From the NCBI RefSeq assembly GCF_000375405.1, contig NZ_AQWS01000003.1, positions 1 to 64,000 of the forward strand: a stretch of DNA of 64,000 bases, read 5' to 3'. Made by a program: the position numbers and the translations under genes. Positions 38,649 through 47,606 of this stretch are shown here, in pieces. Positions within the stretch are counted from its first letter, which is position 1, and every line of letters starts with the position of its first letter. The DNA is from Bacteroides propionicifaciens DSM 19291 = JCM 14649 (GTDB taxonomy: Bacteria > Bacteroidota > Bacteroidia > Bacteroidales > Bacteroidaceae). Below the pieces are notes generated by a model. It made no database searches. It saw nothing but the letters and a program-made list of their open reading frames with translations, and had not been told where the DNA came from.

Positions 38649-40148
38649 ATGTTCAAGAAACTAGGTGAATCCATTAAAAAAAGACCCGCTATTGGTTGGA
38701 TACTATTCGCAGTAGTCATGGTCGGCGTGTTTTTATTGGGACTATTAGCGGCCTCAATAACGGAAAGAAGGGCTGAAATAGCAACGTTACTCAATAACAA
38801 ACAGATTGAAATTGAAGGTATCGAGTCGAGAAACGAACGTTGGGGGATTAATTACCCACGTGAATATCAGACTTGGCTAAAAACACAAGATATGGACTTT
38901 AGCAGCAAGCATATGGGAAATGTTCCATCAGATGTGCTTGAGGCACGCCCCTCAATGGTTGTGATGTGGGCTGGTTATGCCTTTTCTAGAGAATATACTG
39001 CACCAAGAGGGCATATGCATGCAATTGAGGATATTCACAATACCCTGCGAACTGGTACACCAGGAGATGGTGTTGATGATATGCAGCCTGGTACGTGTTG
39101 GGCATGTAAAAGCCCTGATGTGCCCCGACTTATGCATGAGGTAGGTATTGAGGAGTTTTACAAAGCTAAATGGAGTCATTGGGGTTCAGAGGTAGTAAAC
39201 CCAATTGGGTGCGCCGATTGTCATGACCCACAGACGATGCAACTCAAAATTACTCGTCCTGCACTTGTCGAAGCATTCGAAAGACAAGGCAGAGATATAA
39301 CTAAAGCAACTCAACAAGAGATGCGAAGTCTTGTTTGCGCGCAATGCCACGTAGAATATTACTTTAAAGGAGATGATAAATACCTCACTTTTCCGTGGGA
39401 TAACGGCTCTAGCGTAGAAGAAATTGAAGCCTACTACGATGAAATCGAATTTACCGACTGGACTCACAGCCTCAGCAGAGCACCTATGCTCAAAGCACAA
39501 CATCCCGATTATGAGATATTCAATATGGGACCACATGCTAAGCGTGGATTAAGCTGTGCTGATTGTCATATGCCCTATCGTTCTGAAGGAGGTATAAAAT
39601 ATTCTGATCATCAAGTAGTCAGTCCACTTAAAAACATAACAAGTACTTGTCAGACTTGTCACCGAGATAGTGAAGAGAACCTACGTGAGTACGTCTATGA
39701 ATATCAAGATAAAGTTCTTGAGATACGCGATCGTATCGAAGAGGTATTACCCAAAGTTCATATCATGGCAAAAATTGCATGGGATAATGGTGCTACCGAT
39801 CAAGAGATGGCACAAGCCCTGAAGTTAATTCGCCAAGCACAATGGCGTTGGGACTTTTCGGTAGCCTCACACGGAGCTTCTTTCCATGCACCAGTTGAAA
39901 CACAGCGGATGCTAGCTCATAGTTTAGATAGATCATTGCAAGCACAACTAGAGCTTCAAAAGGTATTCCACGACAAGGGAATTACCGACTTCCAAATGCC
40001 TGACATCTCATCCAAAGACAAGGCACAAGAGTATATTGGTCTCGATATGAAAGCTTTGAAATCGGCTAAAGAGCAATGGATAAAGACCGTACCTCCTCGT
40101 TGGCTTAAAGAAGCTAAAGAGAATGGTAGGTTATTATCTAATCTGTAA
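38649..40148 (+). CDS. nrfA: cytochrome c nitrite reductase catalytic subunit
   Basis: 499 residues. It reduces nitrite to ammonium with six electrons in the periplasm. An uncleaved or cleavable N-terminal hydrophobic helix (about 14-36) is followed by the active-site haem motif CWACK (150-154; Lys is the axial ligand) and four CxxCH sites: CADCH, CAQCH, CADCH and CQTCH, the full pentahaem set. HSLSRAPMLKAQHPDYE and the Q-rich later half agree with the family, including the Ca-site region. It is followed by a hairpin that lies before the haem-attachment genes. Confidence 0.97.
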   Translation: MFKKLGESIKKRPAIGWILFAVVMVGVFLLGLLAASITERRAEIATLLNNKQIEIEGIESRNERWGINYPREYQTWLKTQDMDFSSKHMGNVPSDVLEARPSMVVMWAGYAFSREYTAPRGHMHAIEDIHNTLRTGTPGDGVDDMQPGTCWACKSPDVPRLMHEVGIEEFYKAKWSHWGSEVVNPIGCADCHDPQTMQLKITRPALVEAFERQGRDITKATQQEMRSLVCAQCHVEYYFKGDDKYLTFPWDNGSSVEEIEAYYDEIEFTDWTHSLSRAPMLKAQHPDYEIFNMGPHAKRGLSCADCHMPYRSEGGIKYSDHQVVSPLKNITSTCQTCHRDSEENLREYVYEYQDKVLEIRDRIEEVLPKVHIMAKIAWDNGATDQEMAQALKLIRQAQWRWDFSVASHGASFHAPVETQRMLAHSLDRSLQAQLELQKVFHDKGITDFQMPDISSKDKAQEYIGLDMKALKSAKEQWIKTVPPRWLKEAKENGRLLSNL

Positions 40149-40171
40149 ATTGCATCAACAGAATATAAATC

Positions 40172-40213
40172 AAAAGAGTGTTTAGGTAGCTATGCTATTG
40201 ACACTCTTTTTTT
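40172..40213 (+). terminator. hairpin with T tract between nrfA and ccs1
   Basis: AAAAGAGTGT (40172-40181) pairs with ACACTCTTTT (40201-40210) around a 19-base loop, followed by TTT. It ends nine bases before the ccs1 ATG, so it should reduce read-through from nrfHA to the maturation genes or act as a processing site. Confidence 0.8.
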
Positions 40214-40222
40214 AGCATTAAG

Positions 40223-41470
40223 ATGAAGAAACGACAATTTTGGCAATTTCCTTGGGGATTTAAAGAGAGCCTTCTCATTGTGATAGGCGTACTTATAATG
40301 GGGTATGCACTCCAACTAAGTTTGGGGAGCTTCAATTATTATCTGCTGGTATCTCCTATTAACATCATTTTAGGAGGTACACTTATCCTGTGTATACTAC
40401 TTCTTCAGTTTACCCGTAAAAGCTCATTCTACAGATGGTTATCAGGCTCAACCTTAGCCTCATGTTTGATTGGTGTTTTATTGGTACTAACTTTGCTAAT
40501 GGGCTTAACTCCTCAAACCAGTTCCCCATACAGCATACCACACAATTTAGCTTCACAGCTTGGGCTAGACAGAATGACCTCATCGTGGCCATTCGTTATG
40601 ACTTATCTTTTTTTACTCTTAAGTCTTGGGACATTAATAGCCAGAAGACTACGTAAGCGGGTACTCCAAGACTGGGCTTTCCACCTCACCCATATCGGAC
40701 TTTGGCTGTTTTTATTCTTTGCTGGTTTTGGGGCTGCGGATATCACCCGATACATCATGTATGTCCAAGAAGGACAAGTAGAGTGGCGAGTTTATGATGC
40801 TCAAGGAGAGATGCTTGAGTTGCCGCTGGCAATTCAACTTAATGATTTTATCATGGAGGAGTATCCACCTAAGCTTGCTATAATCGACCGTAAAACTGGT
40901 GCCATACAACCCGAAAACAATCCAGACTTATTTCAGCTTGACTCACTTCGTAATCGAGGCAAACTCTGGCGTTACGATATATCTGTAGAGAAATATATTC
41001 ACGAAGCAGTCAGGAACAGTGATAGCACATACGCACAAGTATTTATGCCTGGAGCTAGCCCGGCAGCTCTTGTTAGCTTAACTAATCAAGATACATTCAC
41101 ACAAGGGTGGGTTTCGGGTGGAAACAGAGCACAGCTCTATATGAGTTTACCAATAGATTCGACTTATGCTTTAGTCATGACACAACCCGAGCCCAAAAGC
41201 TTTATATCCAAAATTGACTTGTTTACTGAACAGGGCAAAGAAATTGCTTATGAGCTTAAAGTCAATAGCCCATTAAGGGTAGGTGATTGGAGCATATACC
41301 AATATGGATACGATAACGAGGCAGGTAAAATGTCGACCTATTCGTCTTTTGAATTGGTTTATGATCCTTGGCTACCTTGGGTTATTGGTTCTATTTATAT
41401 TTTAGGAATCGGATGTGTCGTGATGCTATTTCAAGGATATAATAAAAAGAAGAAAGGAACAAAAAAATGA
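40223..41470 (+). CDS. ccs1: ResB/Ccs1-type cytochrome c biogenesis protein
   Basis: 415 residues. Three or four N-terminal membrane helices (about 13-32, 38-58, 67-90, 118-137) and a fifth near 150-170, then a periplasmic domain (about 175-385) and a last helix (about 388-408). The layout is that of ResB/Ccs1, the System II component that works with CcsA to deliver haem and hold apocytochrome. It overlaps ccsA by four bases (ATGA), so they are translated together. The chromosomal link with the nrf genes shows its main client. Confidence 0.88.
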   Translation: MKKRQFWQFPWGFKESLLIVIGVLIMGYALQLSLGSFNYYLLVSPINIILGGTLILCILLLQFTRKSSFYRWLSGSTLASCLIGVLLVLTLLMGLTPQTSSPYSIPHNLASQLGLDRMTSSWPFVMTYLFLLLSLGTLIARRLRKRVLQDWAFHLTHIGLWLFLFFAGFGAADITRYIMYVQEGQVEWRVYDAQGEMLELPLAIQLNDFIMEEYPPKLAIIDRKTGAIQPENNPDLFQLDSLRNRGKLWRYDISVEKYIHEAVRNSDSTYAQVFMPGASPAALVSLTNQDTFTQGWVSGGNRAQLYMSLPIDSTYALVMTQPEPKSFISKIDLFTEQGKEIAYELKVNSPLRVGDWSIYQYGYDNEAGKMSTYSSFELVYDPWLPWVIGSIYILGIGCVVMLFQGYNKKKKGTKK

Positions 41471-42249
41471 CTTGGGATCAATTTATTTATTATGCAATAC
41501 CCACAATTCTACTGTGGTTGCTAAGTGCAATGCTTATTTTCAAACAAAGCTACCGCAAATTAGCCAAACTACTAACTTGTCTGGGTATACTAGTTTTCTT
41601 TAGCTTCGTTATTGGGCTTTGGATAGGACAAAACCGACCTCCCCTAAGAACTATGGGTGAAACACGACTCTGGTATTCATTTTTTATATCTGTCGTGGGG
41701 TTAATCACCTATTACCGTTGGCGATACTCGTGGCTACTTTCGTTCTCTAATATCGTGGCAACAGTTTTTATCTTCGTCAACCTACTTAAACCGGAGATAC
41801 ATTCGACCAATCTTATGCCTGCACTGCAAAGCTATTGGTTCATCCCCCATGTTACAGTTTATATTCTCTCTTATGCCATGCTTGGGGCTGCCACAATAAC
41901 CTCTTTCATGCAACTCAGACTTATCCATCAAAAAAAGATAGACAAGAATCTCGATCTTCTCATGGATAATCTTGTCTATCTCGGTTTGGCATTCCTGCTT
42001 TTAGGCATGCTTATGGGGGCACTTTGGGCTAAAGAAGCTTGGGGTCATTATTGGTCATGGGACCCAAAAGAGACCTGGGCTTTTATCACCTCTTGTGGCT
42101 ATCTACTCTATATTCACCTGTGCATTAGGAACAAATATCCTAAGCTCACACTATGGTTATTAAGCTTCTCTTTTATATTGCTTATGATTACCTGGGTTGG
42201 TGTCAACTATTTGCCAGCTGCACAAGGTAGTGTACATGTTTACTCGTAA
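41467..42249 (+). CDS. ccsA: cytochrome c assembly protein CcsA
   Basis: 260 residues with about eight membrane helices. The haem-handling WWD motif WGHYWSWDPKETWAF is present (about residues 196-212), with conserved flanking histidines (PHVTVYILSY). With Ccs1 it forms the System II haem lyase that attaches haem to CxxCH motifs at the periplasmic face, as NrfH and NrfA need. Its 3' end overlaps the convergent folC by ten bases. Confidence 0.95.
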   Translation: MTWDQFIYYAIPTILLWLLSAMLIFKQSYRKLAKLLTCLGILVFFSFVIGLWIGQNRPPLRTMGETRLWYSFFISVVGLITYYRWRYSWLLSFSNIVATVFIFVNLLKPEIHSTNLMPALQSYWFIPHVTVYILSYAMLGAATITSFMQLRLIHQKKIDKNLDLLMDNLVYLGLAFLLLGMLMGALWAKEAWGHYWSWDPKETWAFITSCGYLLYIHLCIRNKYPKLTLWLLSFSFILLMITWVGVNYLPAAQGSVHVYS

Positions 42250-43535
42250 AACCAAAAGCTAAGCAAATCGGCTACGATAAAACTACTTCCGCCAATAAAG
42301 ATAAAATCATCTGGGTTAGCATCTTTAAGGGTGGCCAAAGTCGCCTCTTTTACACTAGAGTAGACAGTGCCATGCAAACCTTGTTCTCCTGCTAAATCAG
42401 CCAACTCATTGGCTGGCATAGCACGCTGAACAGAAGCTTGAGTAAAGTAGTACGTTGCATTTTTAGGGAGTAGAGCAAGTACACCACGAATATCTTTATC
42501 ATTAACCATACCCAACACAAAATGCAGCTTCTTATAGTCTTGATGCGACAGTTGCTTAACAATAGTTGAGATACCAGCCACATTATGGCCCGTATCACAA
42601 ACCATACGTGGAGCAGACTGTAACTCCTGCCATCTACCCATTAATCCCGTAAGCTTAGTAACTTGTTCGAAACCAGCTCTAATATTAGATTCACTGATTT
42701 TGTAACCCATCTGAAGCAATAAAGGCAAAGCAGTAAGAACAGTATTGGTATTCATCAACTGACATAATCCACCTAACTCACCTTTTAAATGTCCGTAAGG
42801 TATGGCCATGTAATCCCATCCTGAAGCCATTTCTCTACTTTCAGCCTCATCAACAAGTGAATTGTCTTGGGCGAAATATATAGGAGCATTTACCTTATCA
42901 GCAATTTCCTCAAATATAGGACGTGTTTCAGCTACAAACTCTCCGATAACAATGGGAATGTTTTCTTTAATAATACCACCCTTCTCTCTAGCAATCTCAG
43001 CAAGTGTATTGCCTAAGAACTGATTATGATCGTTACTAATATTGGTAATGATCGATAAGTCAGGGCTAATGATATTCGTACAATCAAGTCGACCCCCCAA
43101 CCCCACTTCAATGATAGCAACATCAATTTGATTCTTCGAGAAATAGTCGAACGCCATTGCTGTAGTAAGTTCAAAGAAGGAAGGTGACAAAGGTTCGTAG
43201 AATGCTCTATACTCAGCAATAAAGTCAACTACAAACTCTTCTGAAATAGGCATCCCATTGATTCGGATCCTTTCACGAAAATCTATTAAGTGAGGTGAGG
43301 TATATAAACCTACCTTATAGCCTGCCTCTTGAAGTATGGCAGCCAAAGTGTGAGAAGTAGATCCCTTTCCGTTAGTTCCACCCACATGTATTGTTTTAAA
43401 CTGAGTGTGTGGATGATTTAGGTGTTCATCTAAGGCTAAGGTTGTAGACAACCCAGCTTTGTAGGCAGTACTACCTTCTTTCTGAAACATGGGAACACAG
43501 TTGAAAAGATAGTTTACAGTTTCTTTGTAATTCAT
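42240..43535 (-). CDS. folC: folylpolyglutamate synthase / dihydrofolate synthase
   Basis: 431 residues. An ATP-dependent Mur-ligase-type enzyme that adds glutamate to dihydropteroate and to folates. The P-loop is HVGGTNGKGSTSH (around residue 45-60), followed by FRERIRINGMPIS, the Mg-binding VGLGGRLDCTN, ITNISNDH and the C-domain DTGHNVAG. It is a single gene on the minus strand; its end overlaps the end of ccsA, so the two transcripts are antisense at their tails. Confidence 0.96.
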   Translation of the reverse strand: MNYKETVNYLFNCVPMFQKEGSTAYKAGLSTTLALDEHLNHPHTQFKTIHVGGTNGKGSTSHTLAAILQEAGYKVGLYTSPHLIDFRERIRINGMPISEEFVVDFIAEYRAFYEPLSPSFFELTTAMAFDYFSKNQIDVAIIEVGLGGRLDCTNIISPDLSIITNISNDHNQFLGNTLAEIAREKGGIIKENIPIVIGEFVAETRPIFEEIADKVNAPIYFAQDNSLVDEAESREMASGWDYMAIPYGHLKGELGGLCQLMNTNTVLTALPLLLQMGYKISESNIRAGFEQVTKLTGLMGRWQELQSAPRMVCDTGHNVAGISTIVKQLSHQDYKKLHFVLGMVNDKDIRGVLALLPKNATYYFTQASVQRAMPANELADLAGEQGLHGTVYSSVKEATLATLKDANPDDFIFIGGSSFIVADLLSFWFYE

Positions 43536-43668
43536 AAAGCAAATAATATATATTTTTCGAGCCTTTATTACTTATAATCACTATATTGAATTAGTGATAT
43601 CAAGCAATAAGACTTGTCGTATACGGCATAATCTGAGTGCAAATATGAATAAATAAAATTGAACAAAT

Positions 43669-44991
43669 ATGGCTAAGAAGAATTTTATTTTGGATACAAA
43701 CGTTATCCTACACGATTATAACTGCATAAATAGCTTCGAAGAGAATGATATTTATCTCCCAATAGTTGTCCTAGAAGAACTTGATAAGTTCAAAAAAGGT
43801 AATGAACAGATAAACTTTAATGCAAGAGAGTTTATCAGAGAACTTGACTTATTGAGTAATGGAGACGTTTTCAAACAAGGTGTTTCACTGGGGGAAGGTC
43901 TTGGCAAACTCTTTATTGTAGTGGGCAAGCTGAATTGTCCCAAAACAAACGAAGCATTTCCAAATCATATCCCCGATAACTATATTCTTGCGACTACAGA
44001 GCATATTACGCTCAAATTGCCCGAGATTCAAACCATTCTAGTCTCCAAGGATGTTAATCTTCGCATGAAAGCGCGTGCCTTAGAACTACAAGCCGAAGAC
44101 TATATTAGCGATAAAGTGCTCAATATTGACCTTTTTGCTAGCCAACACGACATCATTGAGACCGAGGATAGTGACCTCATTGAGCGAATTTACTCTAACG
44201 AATCGGGAGTTGACATTAAAGAGGTCGAGTTCGGAATGACCCTACGCCCCAACGATTACTTTATCCTAAAGAGTAATAAGAATAGTGTATTATCTCGCTA
44301 CAACCCATTTACAAAGAAGGTACAGAAAGTCAACAAGTTTAAGAACTTTGGCATTGAACCTCGAAATGCCGAGCAAACTTTCGCTTTGGATATTCTCAAC
44401 GACGACAATGTGAAACTGGTTGCTATTACCGGTAAAGCTGGTACAGGAAAAACGCTTTTAGCCTTAGCTGCAGCACTCCGACAAAGTAGCAATTACAAGC
44501 AAATACTGCTTGCACGCCCCATTGTTTCACTTTCGAATAAAGATATAGGCTTCCTTCCTGGTGATGCTAAAGACAAAGTAGCACCTTACATGCAACCGCT
44601 TTTTGACAACTTAAACGTAATTAAAAATCAATTTCAGTCTACAGCCTCAGAGGGTAAAAAACTAGATGACTACCTAAAAACAGGTCAGTTAGTCATCGAA
44701 GCACTTGCTTTTATCAGAGGCCGTAGCCTTAGTGATATGTATTGCATTGTGGATGAAGCTCAAAATCTAACTCCTCACGAGATTAAAACGATCATTACAA
44801 GAGCTGGAGAAAACACGAAGATGGTATTTACTGGAGACATCCAACAAATTGACCATCCTTACCTCGATGCTGAGTCGAATGGGTTGGCTTACATGATAGA
44901 TAGGATGAAGGATCAGCCAATTTTTGGCCACGTCAACTTAGTGAAGGGCGAGCGAAGCGAATTAAGTGAATTAGCAAGCAATATCCTTTAG
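43669..44991 (+). CDS. PIN-PhoH (PhoH2) protein
   Basis: 440 residues. The N-terminal PIN domain (about 1-150) starts FILDTNVILHD with its metal-binding Asp residues, and the C-terminal PhoH ATPase has Walker A GKAGTGKTLLALA (about 255) and Walker B YCIVDEAQNL, plus TGDIQQID. PhoH2 proteins are described as RNA helicase/ribonucleases. Here it is a lone gene rather than part of a phoAT-type toxin-antitoxin pair: no small antitoxin-like frame lies in the 130 bases upstream. Divergent from folC. Confidence 0.92.
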   Translation: MAKKNFILDTNVILHDYNCINSFEENDIYLPIVVLEELDKFKKGNEQINFNAREFIRELDLLSNGDVFKQGVSLGEGLGKLFIVVGKLNCPKTNEAFPNHIPDNYILATTEHITLKLPEIQTILVSKDVNLRMKARALELQAEDYISDKVLNIDLFASQHDIIETEDSDLIERIYSNESGVDIKEVEFGMTLRPNDYFILKSNKNSVLSRYNPFTKKVQKVNKFKNFGIEPRNAEQTFALDILNDDNVKLVAITGKAGTGKTLLALAAALRQSSNYKQILLARPIVSLSNKDIGFLPGDAKDKVAPYMQPLFDNLNVIKNQFQSTASEGKKLDDYLKTGQLVIEALAFIRGRSLSDMYCIVDEAQNLTPHEIKTIITRAGENTKMVFTGDIQQIDHPYLDAESNGLAYMIDRMKDQPIFGHVNLVKGERSELSELASNIL

Positions 44992-45072
44992 CGAAAATTG
45001 CTTACAAGCCCCTATTTAACGGATTCTTGCAAATAATATAGCCATTTTTCGATACGTTAAACAATAAACCTT

Positions 45073-45080
45073 TATCTTTG
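45073..45080 (+). promoter_or_regulatory. candidate -7 box for the CapD/WbpM-type gene
   Basis: TATCTTTG followed by CC fits TAnnTTTG, 26 bases before the GTG start. Confidence 0.45.
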
Positions 45081-45106
45081 CCGGACGAACTATAAAAAAT
45101 GTAAAC

Positions 45107-47017
45107 GTGAACTTATCTTTTATCAAGCGATACTTATCGCCAAGAGTATTGCCGATTTGGATGATACTCTTTATGGATGTAGCTGTAACCATACTTTCGG
45201 TTAGCGTAGCTTATGTCCTCAGATTTAGCCTGCCCATACTTGTAGAAAACTCTTCTGAAATCATCAAGAACATTGGTATAATAGTCTTGATCAATCTTGT
45301 TTTTTTTAGAGTATTCAAGACTTACTCCAATGTACTGCGATTTTCCTCATTTATAGATATTCTACGCATTATAATATCGCTATCAGCTTCATATGGCTCC
45401 TTAATAGCTTTGGAATACTTACTTAGAACTACAACGGGAGCCTCAAATATTCAGACAAGTGTATTACTAATCGCATTTGTAGTCAATGCCACCCTTATGG
45501 TAACCTCGAGAATAGTTGTTAAGACATTCTTCGAAATGGTAGGCAGTTATTCATCTAAAAGTACTAGAGTCTTTATTTACGGAGCCAAAGAAGCTGGAGT
45601 GAATATAGCAAAAGCGATACGCATAGGAATGAAAGATCACTATAGACTGAAAGCTTTTATAGCAGATGAACCTGAACTGATTGGTAAAGTGATGATGGGC
45701 GTTGATATCTATCCAAACGATCAAAACATCTACGACAGATTAATTGATAAAAGAGTTACGACTATTATTGTTTCTCCCAACAAGATAGATGCACTCAAAA
45801 ACTCTATTCTTACAGATGAACTATTAAATCATAGAATTAAACTACTTACAGTACCTCCGATTAGTGAGTGGAATGCAAATACGCTTTCATCTAATGAAAT
45901 TAAAGAGATCCAAATTGAAGATCTACTACAACGTGATTCTATAGAGGTAGATATCCGTAAGATTGCTTCACACTTAGAAGGCAAACGCGTAATGATCACA
46001 GGTGCTGCTGGCTCAATTGGTAGCGAAATCATGAGACAGGTTGCTTCGTTTAATCCATACAACCTTATCTTAATTGATCAGGCAGAAACCCCTTTACACG
46101 ACATAAGACTTGAACTTCTAGACAAATGGAGAAATCTTAGTTCGGAAACAATCGTAGCTGACATCACTAATTCAACACGAATGGAGGCTATTTTTAATAA
46201 ATACCAACCTCAATACATCTTTCATGCCGCTGCCTACAAGCACGTACCCATGATGGAGGACAATGTTTCGGAGTCAATTCAGGTCAATGTTGGTGGAACA
46301 AAAATCATTGCTGATTTAGCTGTAAAATACAAAGCAGAGAAGTTTGTTATGATTTCGACAGATAAAGCAGTTAACCCGACCAACGTGATGGGCTGTTCTA
46401 AACGCATTGCCGAAATCTATGTACAATCTCTTGCACAAAAACTCTCGGTAACCAAGGAAGCACACGTACATTTCATAACCACTCGATTTGGTAATGTCTT
46501 GGGGTCAAACGGCTCAGTAATTCCTCGATTTAAAGATCAAATCAAGAAAGGTGGCCCTGTCACAGTCACTCACCCCGAAATCATTCGATACTTCATGACT
46601 ATTCCTGAAGCTTGCCGCTTGGTTCTTGAAGCTGGTAGCATGGGTAACGGTGGAGAGATTTACATCTTCGATATGGGAGAACCTGTCAAGATTCTAGATT
46701 TGGCCAAACGTATGATTAGTCTTTCAGGATGCGAAGACACCGTAAAGATTGTATTTACAGGGCTTCGACATGGAGAAAAGCTATACGAAGAACTGCTCAA
46801 TGTTAAGGAATCTACCATCCCAACCTATCACGAAAAAATCATGATAGCCAATGTTAGAAAATATGAATTTGATGATGTTAATACTCAAATCAAAGACTTA
46901 ACTAAACTCAGCTATTCTTACGATCAGATGGCTATTGTAGCATCAATGAAGAGCCTTGTACCTGAATTTATCAGCAAGAATTCTTGTTTCGAAGAGTTGG
47001 ATAAAGTTGTAATTTAA
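45107..47017 (+). CDS. membrane-anchored UDP-sugar 4,6-dehydratase (CapD/WbpM family)
   Basis: 636 residues. Four N-terminal membrane helices (about 15-135) are followed by a first nucleotide-binding fold (about 150-260, RVFIYGAKEAGVNIAKAIR) and the catalytic extended SDR domain (about 295-590) with VMITGAAGSIGSEI, HAAAYKHVPMMEDN and STDKAVNPTNVMGCSKR, the Ser-Met-Lys form of the active site typical of WbpM rather than Tyr-Lys. The family makes UDP-4-keto-6-deoxy-GlcNAc for capsule, O-antigen or general O-glycans. No glycosyltransferases are adjacent, so it probably serves a dispersed pathway. Starts at GTG. Confidence 0.92.
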   Translation: MNLSFIKRYLSPRVLPIWMILFMDVAVTILSVSVAYVLRFSLPILVENSSEIIKNIGIIVLINLVFFRVFKTYSNVLRFSSFIDILRIIISLSASYGSLIALEYLLRTTTGASNIQTSVLLIAFVVNATLMVTSRIVVKTFFEMVGSYSSKSTRVFIYGAKEAGVNIAKAIRIGMKDHYRLKAFIADEPELIGKVMMGVDIYPNDQNIYDRLIDKRVTTIIVSPNKIDALKNSILTDELLNHRIKLLTVPPISEWNANTLSSNEIKEIQIEDLLQRDSIEVDIRKIASHLEGKRVMITGAAGSIGSEIMRQVASFNPYNLILIDQAETPLHDIRLELLDKWRNLSSETIVADITNSTRMEAIFNKYQPQYIFHAAAYKHVPMMEDNVSESIQVNVGGTKIIADLAVKYKAEKFVMISTDKAVNPTNVMGCSKRIAEIYVQSLAQKLSVTKEAHVHFITTRFGNVLGSNGSVIPRFKDQIKKGGPVTVTHPEIIRYFMTIPEACRLVLEAGSMGNGGEIYIFDMGEPVKILDLAKRMISLSGCEDTVKIVFTGLRHGEKLYEELLNVKESTIPTYHEKIMIANVRKYEFDDVNTQIKDLTKLSYSYDQMAIVASMKSLVPEFISKNSCFEELDKVVI

Positions 47018-47190
47018 GGCTACTGTCAACAAATAAAAAAGCCTCACATCTGGTTTACTTGTCCCTATATACGTTTATATATTTTATTCAAGCAAACGTG
47101 AGTTGTTCAACCTATCAAAGAGAGAACAAAACTAAAGGAGATTTAGGAGTTGCACAATAGAAATCGAAGAGCTAAGGCTAGTATTTTGAG

Positions 47191-47236
47191 ATAAAATAAT
47201 AAGAGGCTGTATAACAGAGATGTTATACAGCCTCTT
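47191..47236 (-). terminator. perfect 15-bp hairpin, terminator-like on the minus strand
   Basis: 47201-47215 pairs exactly with 47222-47236 around AGAGAT. The minus-strand tail is TTATTATTTT; the plus strand has no T run. It lies 370 bases beyond the dnaB stop, so it could be a back-up terminator or the end of an unannotated minus-strand RNA. Confidence 0.6.
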
Positions 47237-47543
47237 AAAGTTACTAATCAACACAAATGATCATCTTATCGCAAGAGAATAATCTGTGACAACTAACAAC
47301 GTATTCCATGTTAGTAACTTTACACAAAACATTACAAACAACTTAATTAAGATAATCTAATGAAATAAAACTATACAGACGTATCTATTACGTCTTCGTT
47401 GTCAGTTATATATCTCTTTCACTAAAGAGACATGATGCAGATAAACATATCTTATATCTCATAAAAGATGGATATCTATGTGCAATATATAGGTTTATTT
47501 TAATATAAAACAATTTAAGCGAACAATAATTAATCTTTAACTA

Positions 47544-47585
47544 TAAAAACAATCCCCTAATAGCTTATTTTAACTATTAGGGGAT
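47544..47585 (-). terminator. intrinsic terminator of dnaB
   Basis: ATCCCCTAATAG (47552-47563) pairs with CTATTAGGGGAT (47574-47585) around a 10-base loop; the minus strand continues TTGTTTTTA. Lies about 20 bases after the dnaB stop. Confidence 0.88.
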
Positions 47586-47606
47586 GTTTTATATCTTTTT
47601 GAGTAG

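Larger units (their letters stand above)
47018..47606. other. 589-bp gene-free region with two hairpins
   Basis: No coding frame of note lies between the CapD/WbpM-type gene and dnaB. The region contains a perfect 15-bp hairpin (47201-47236), the dnaB terminator (47544-47585), and a small CTCTTT/AAAGAG hairpin near 47412-47427. Confidence 0.5.

Noticed and set aside
43669-44991. Toxin-antitoxin module (PIN domain)
   Set aside because: The PIN domain is fused to PhoH, and no small antitoxin-like frame lies upstream, so it is read as a PhoH2 protein.
45107-47017. Possible capsule or O-antigen gene cluster around the CapD/WbpM-type dehydratase
   Set aside because: The neighbours are phoH2 and dnaB; there are no glycosyltransferases, flippase or polymerase nearby.
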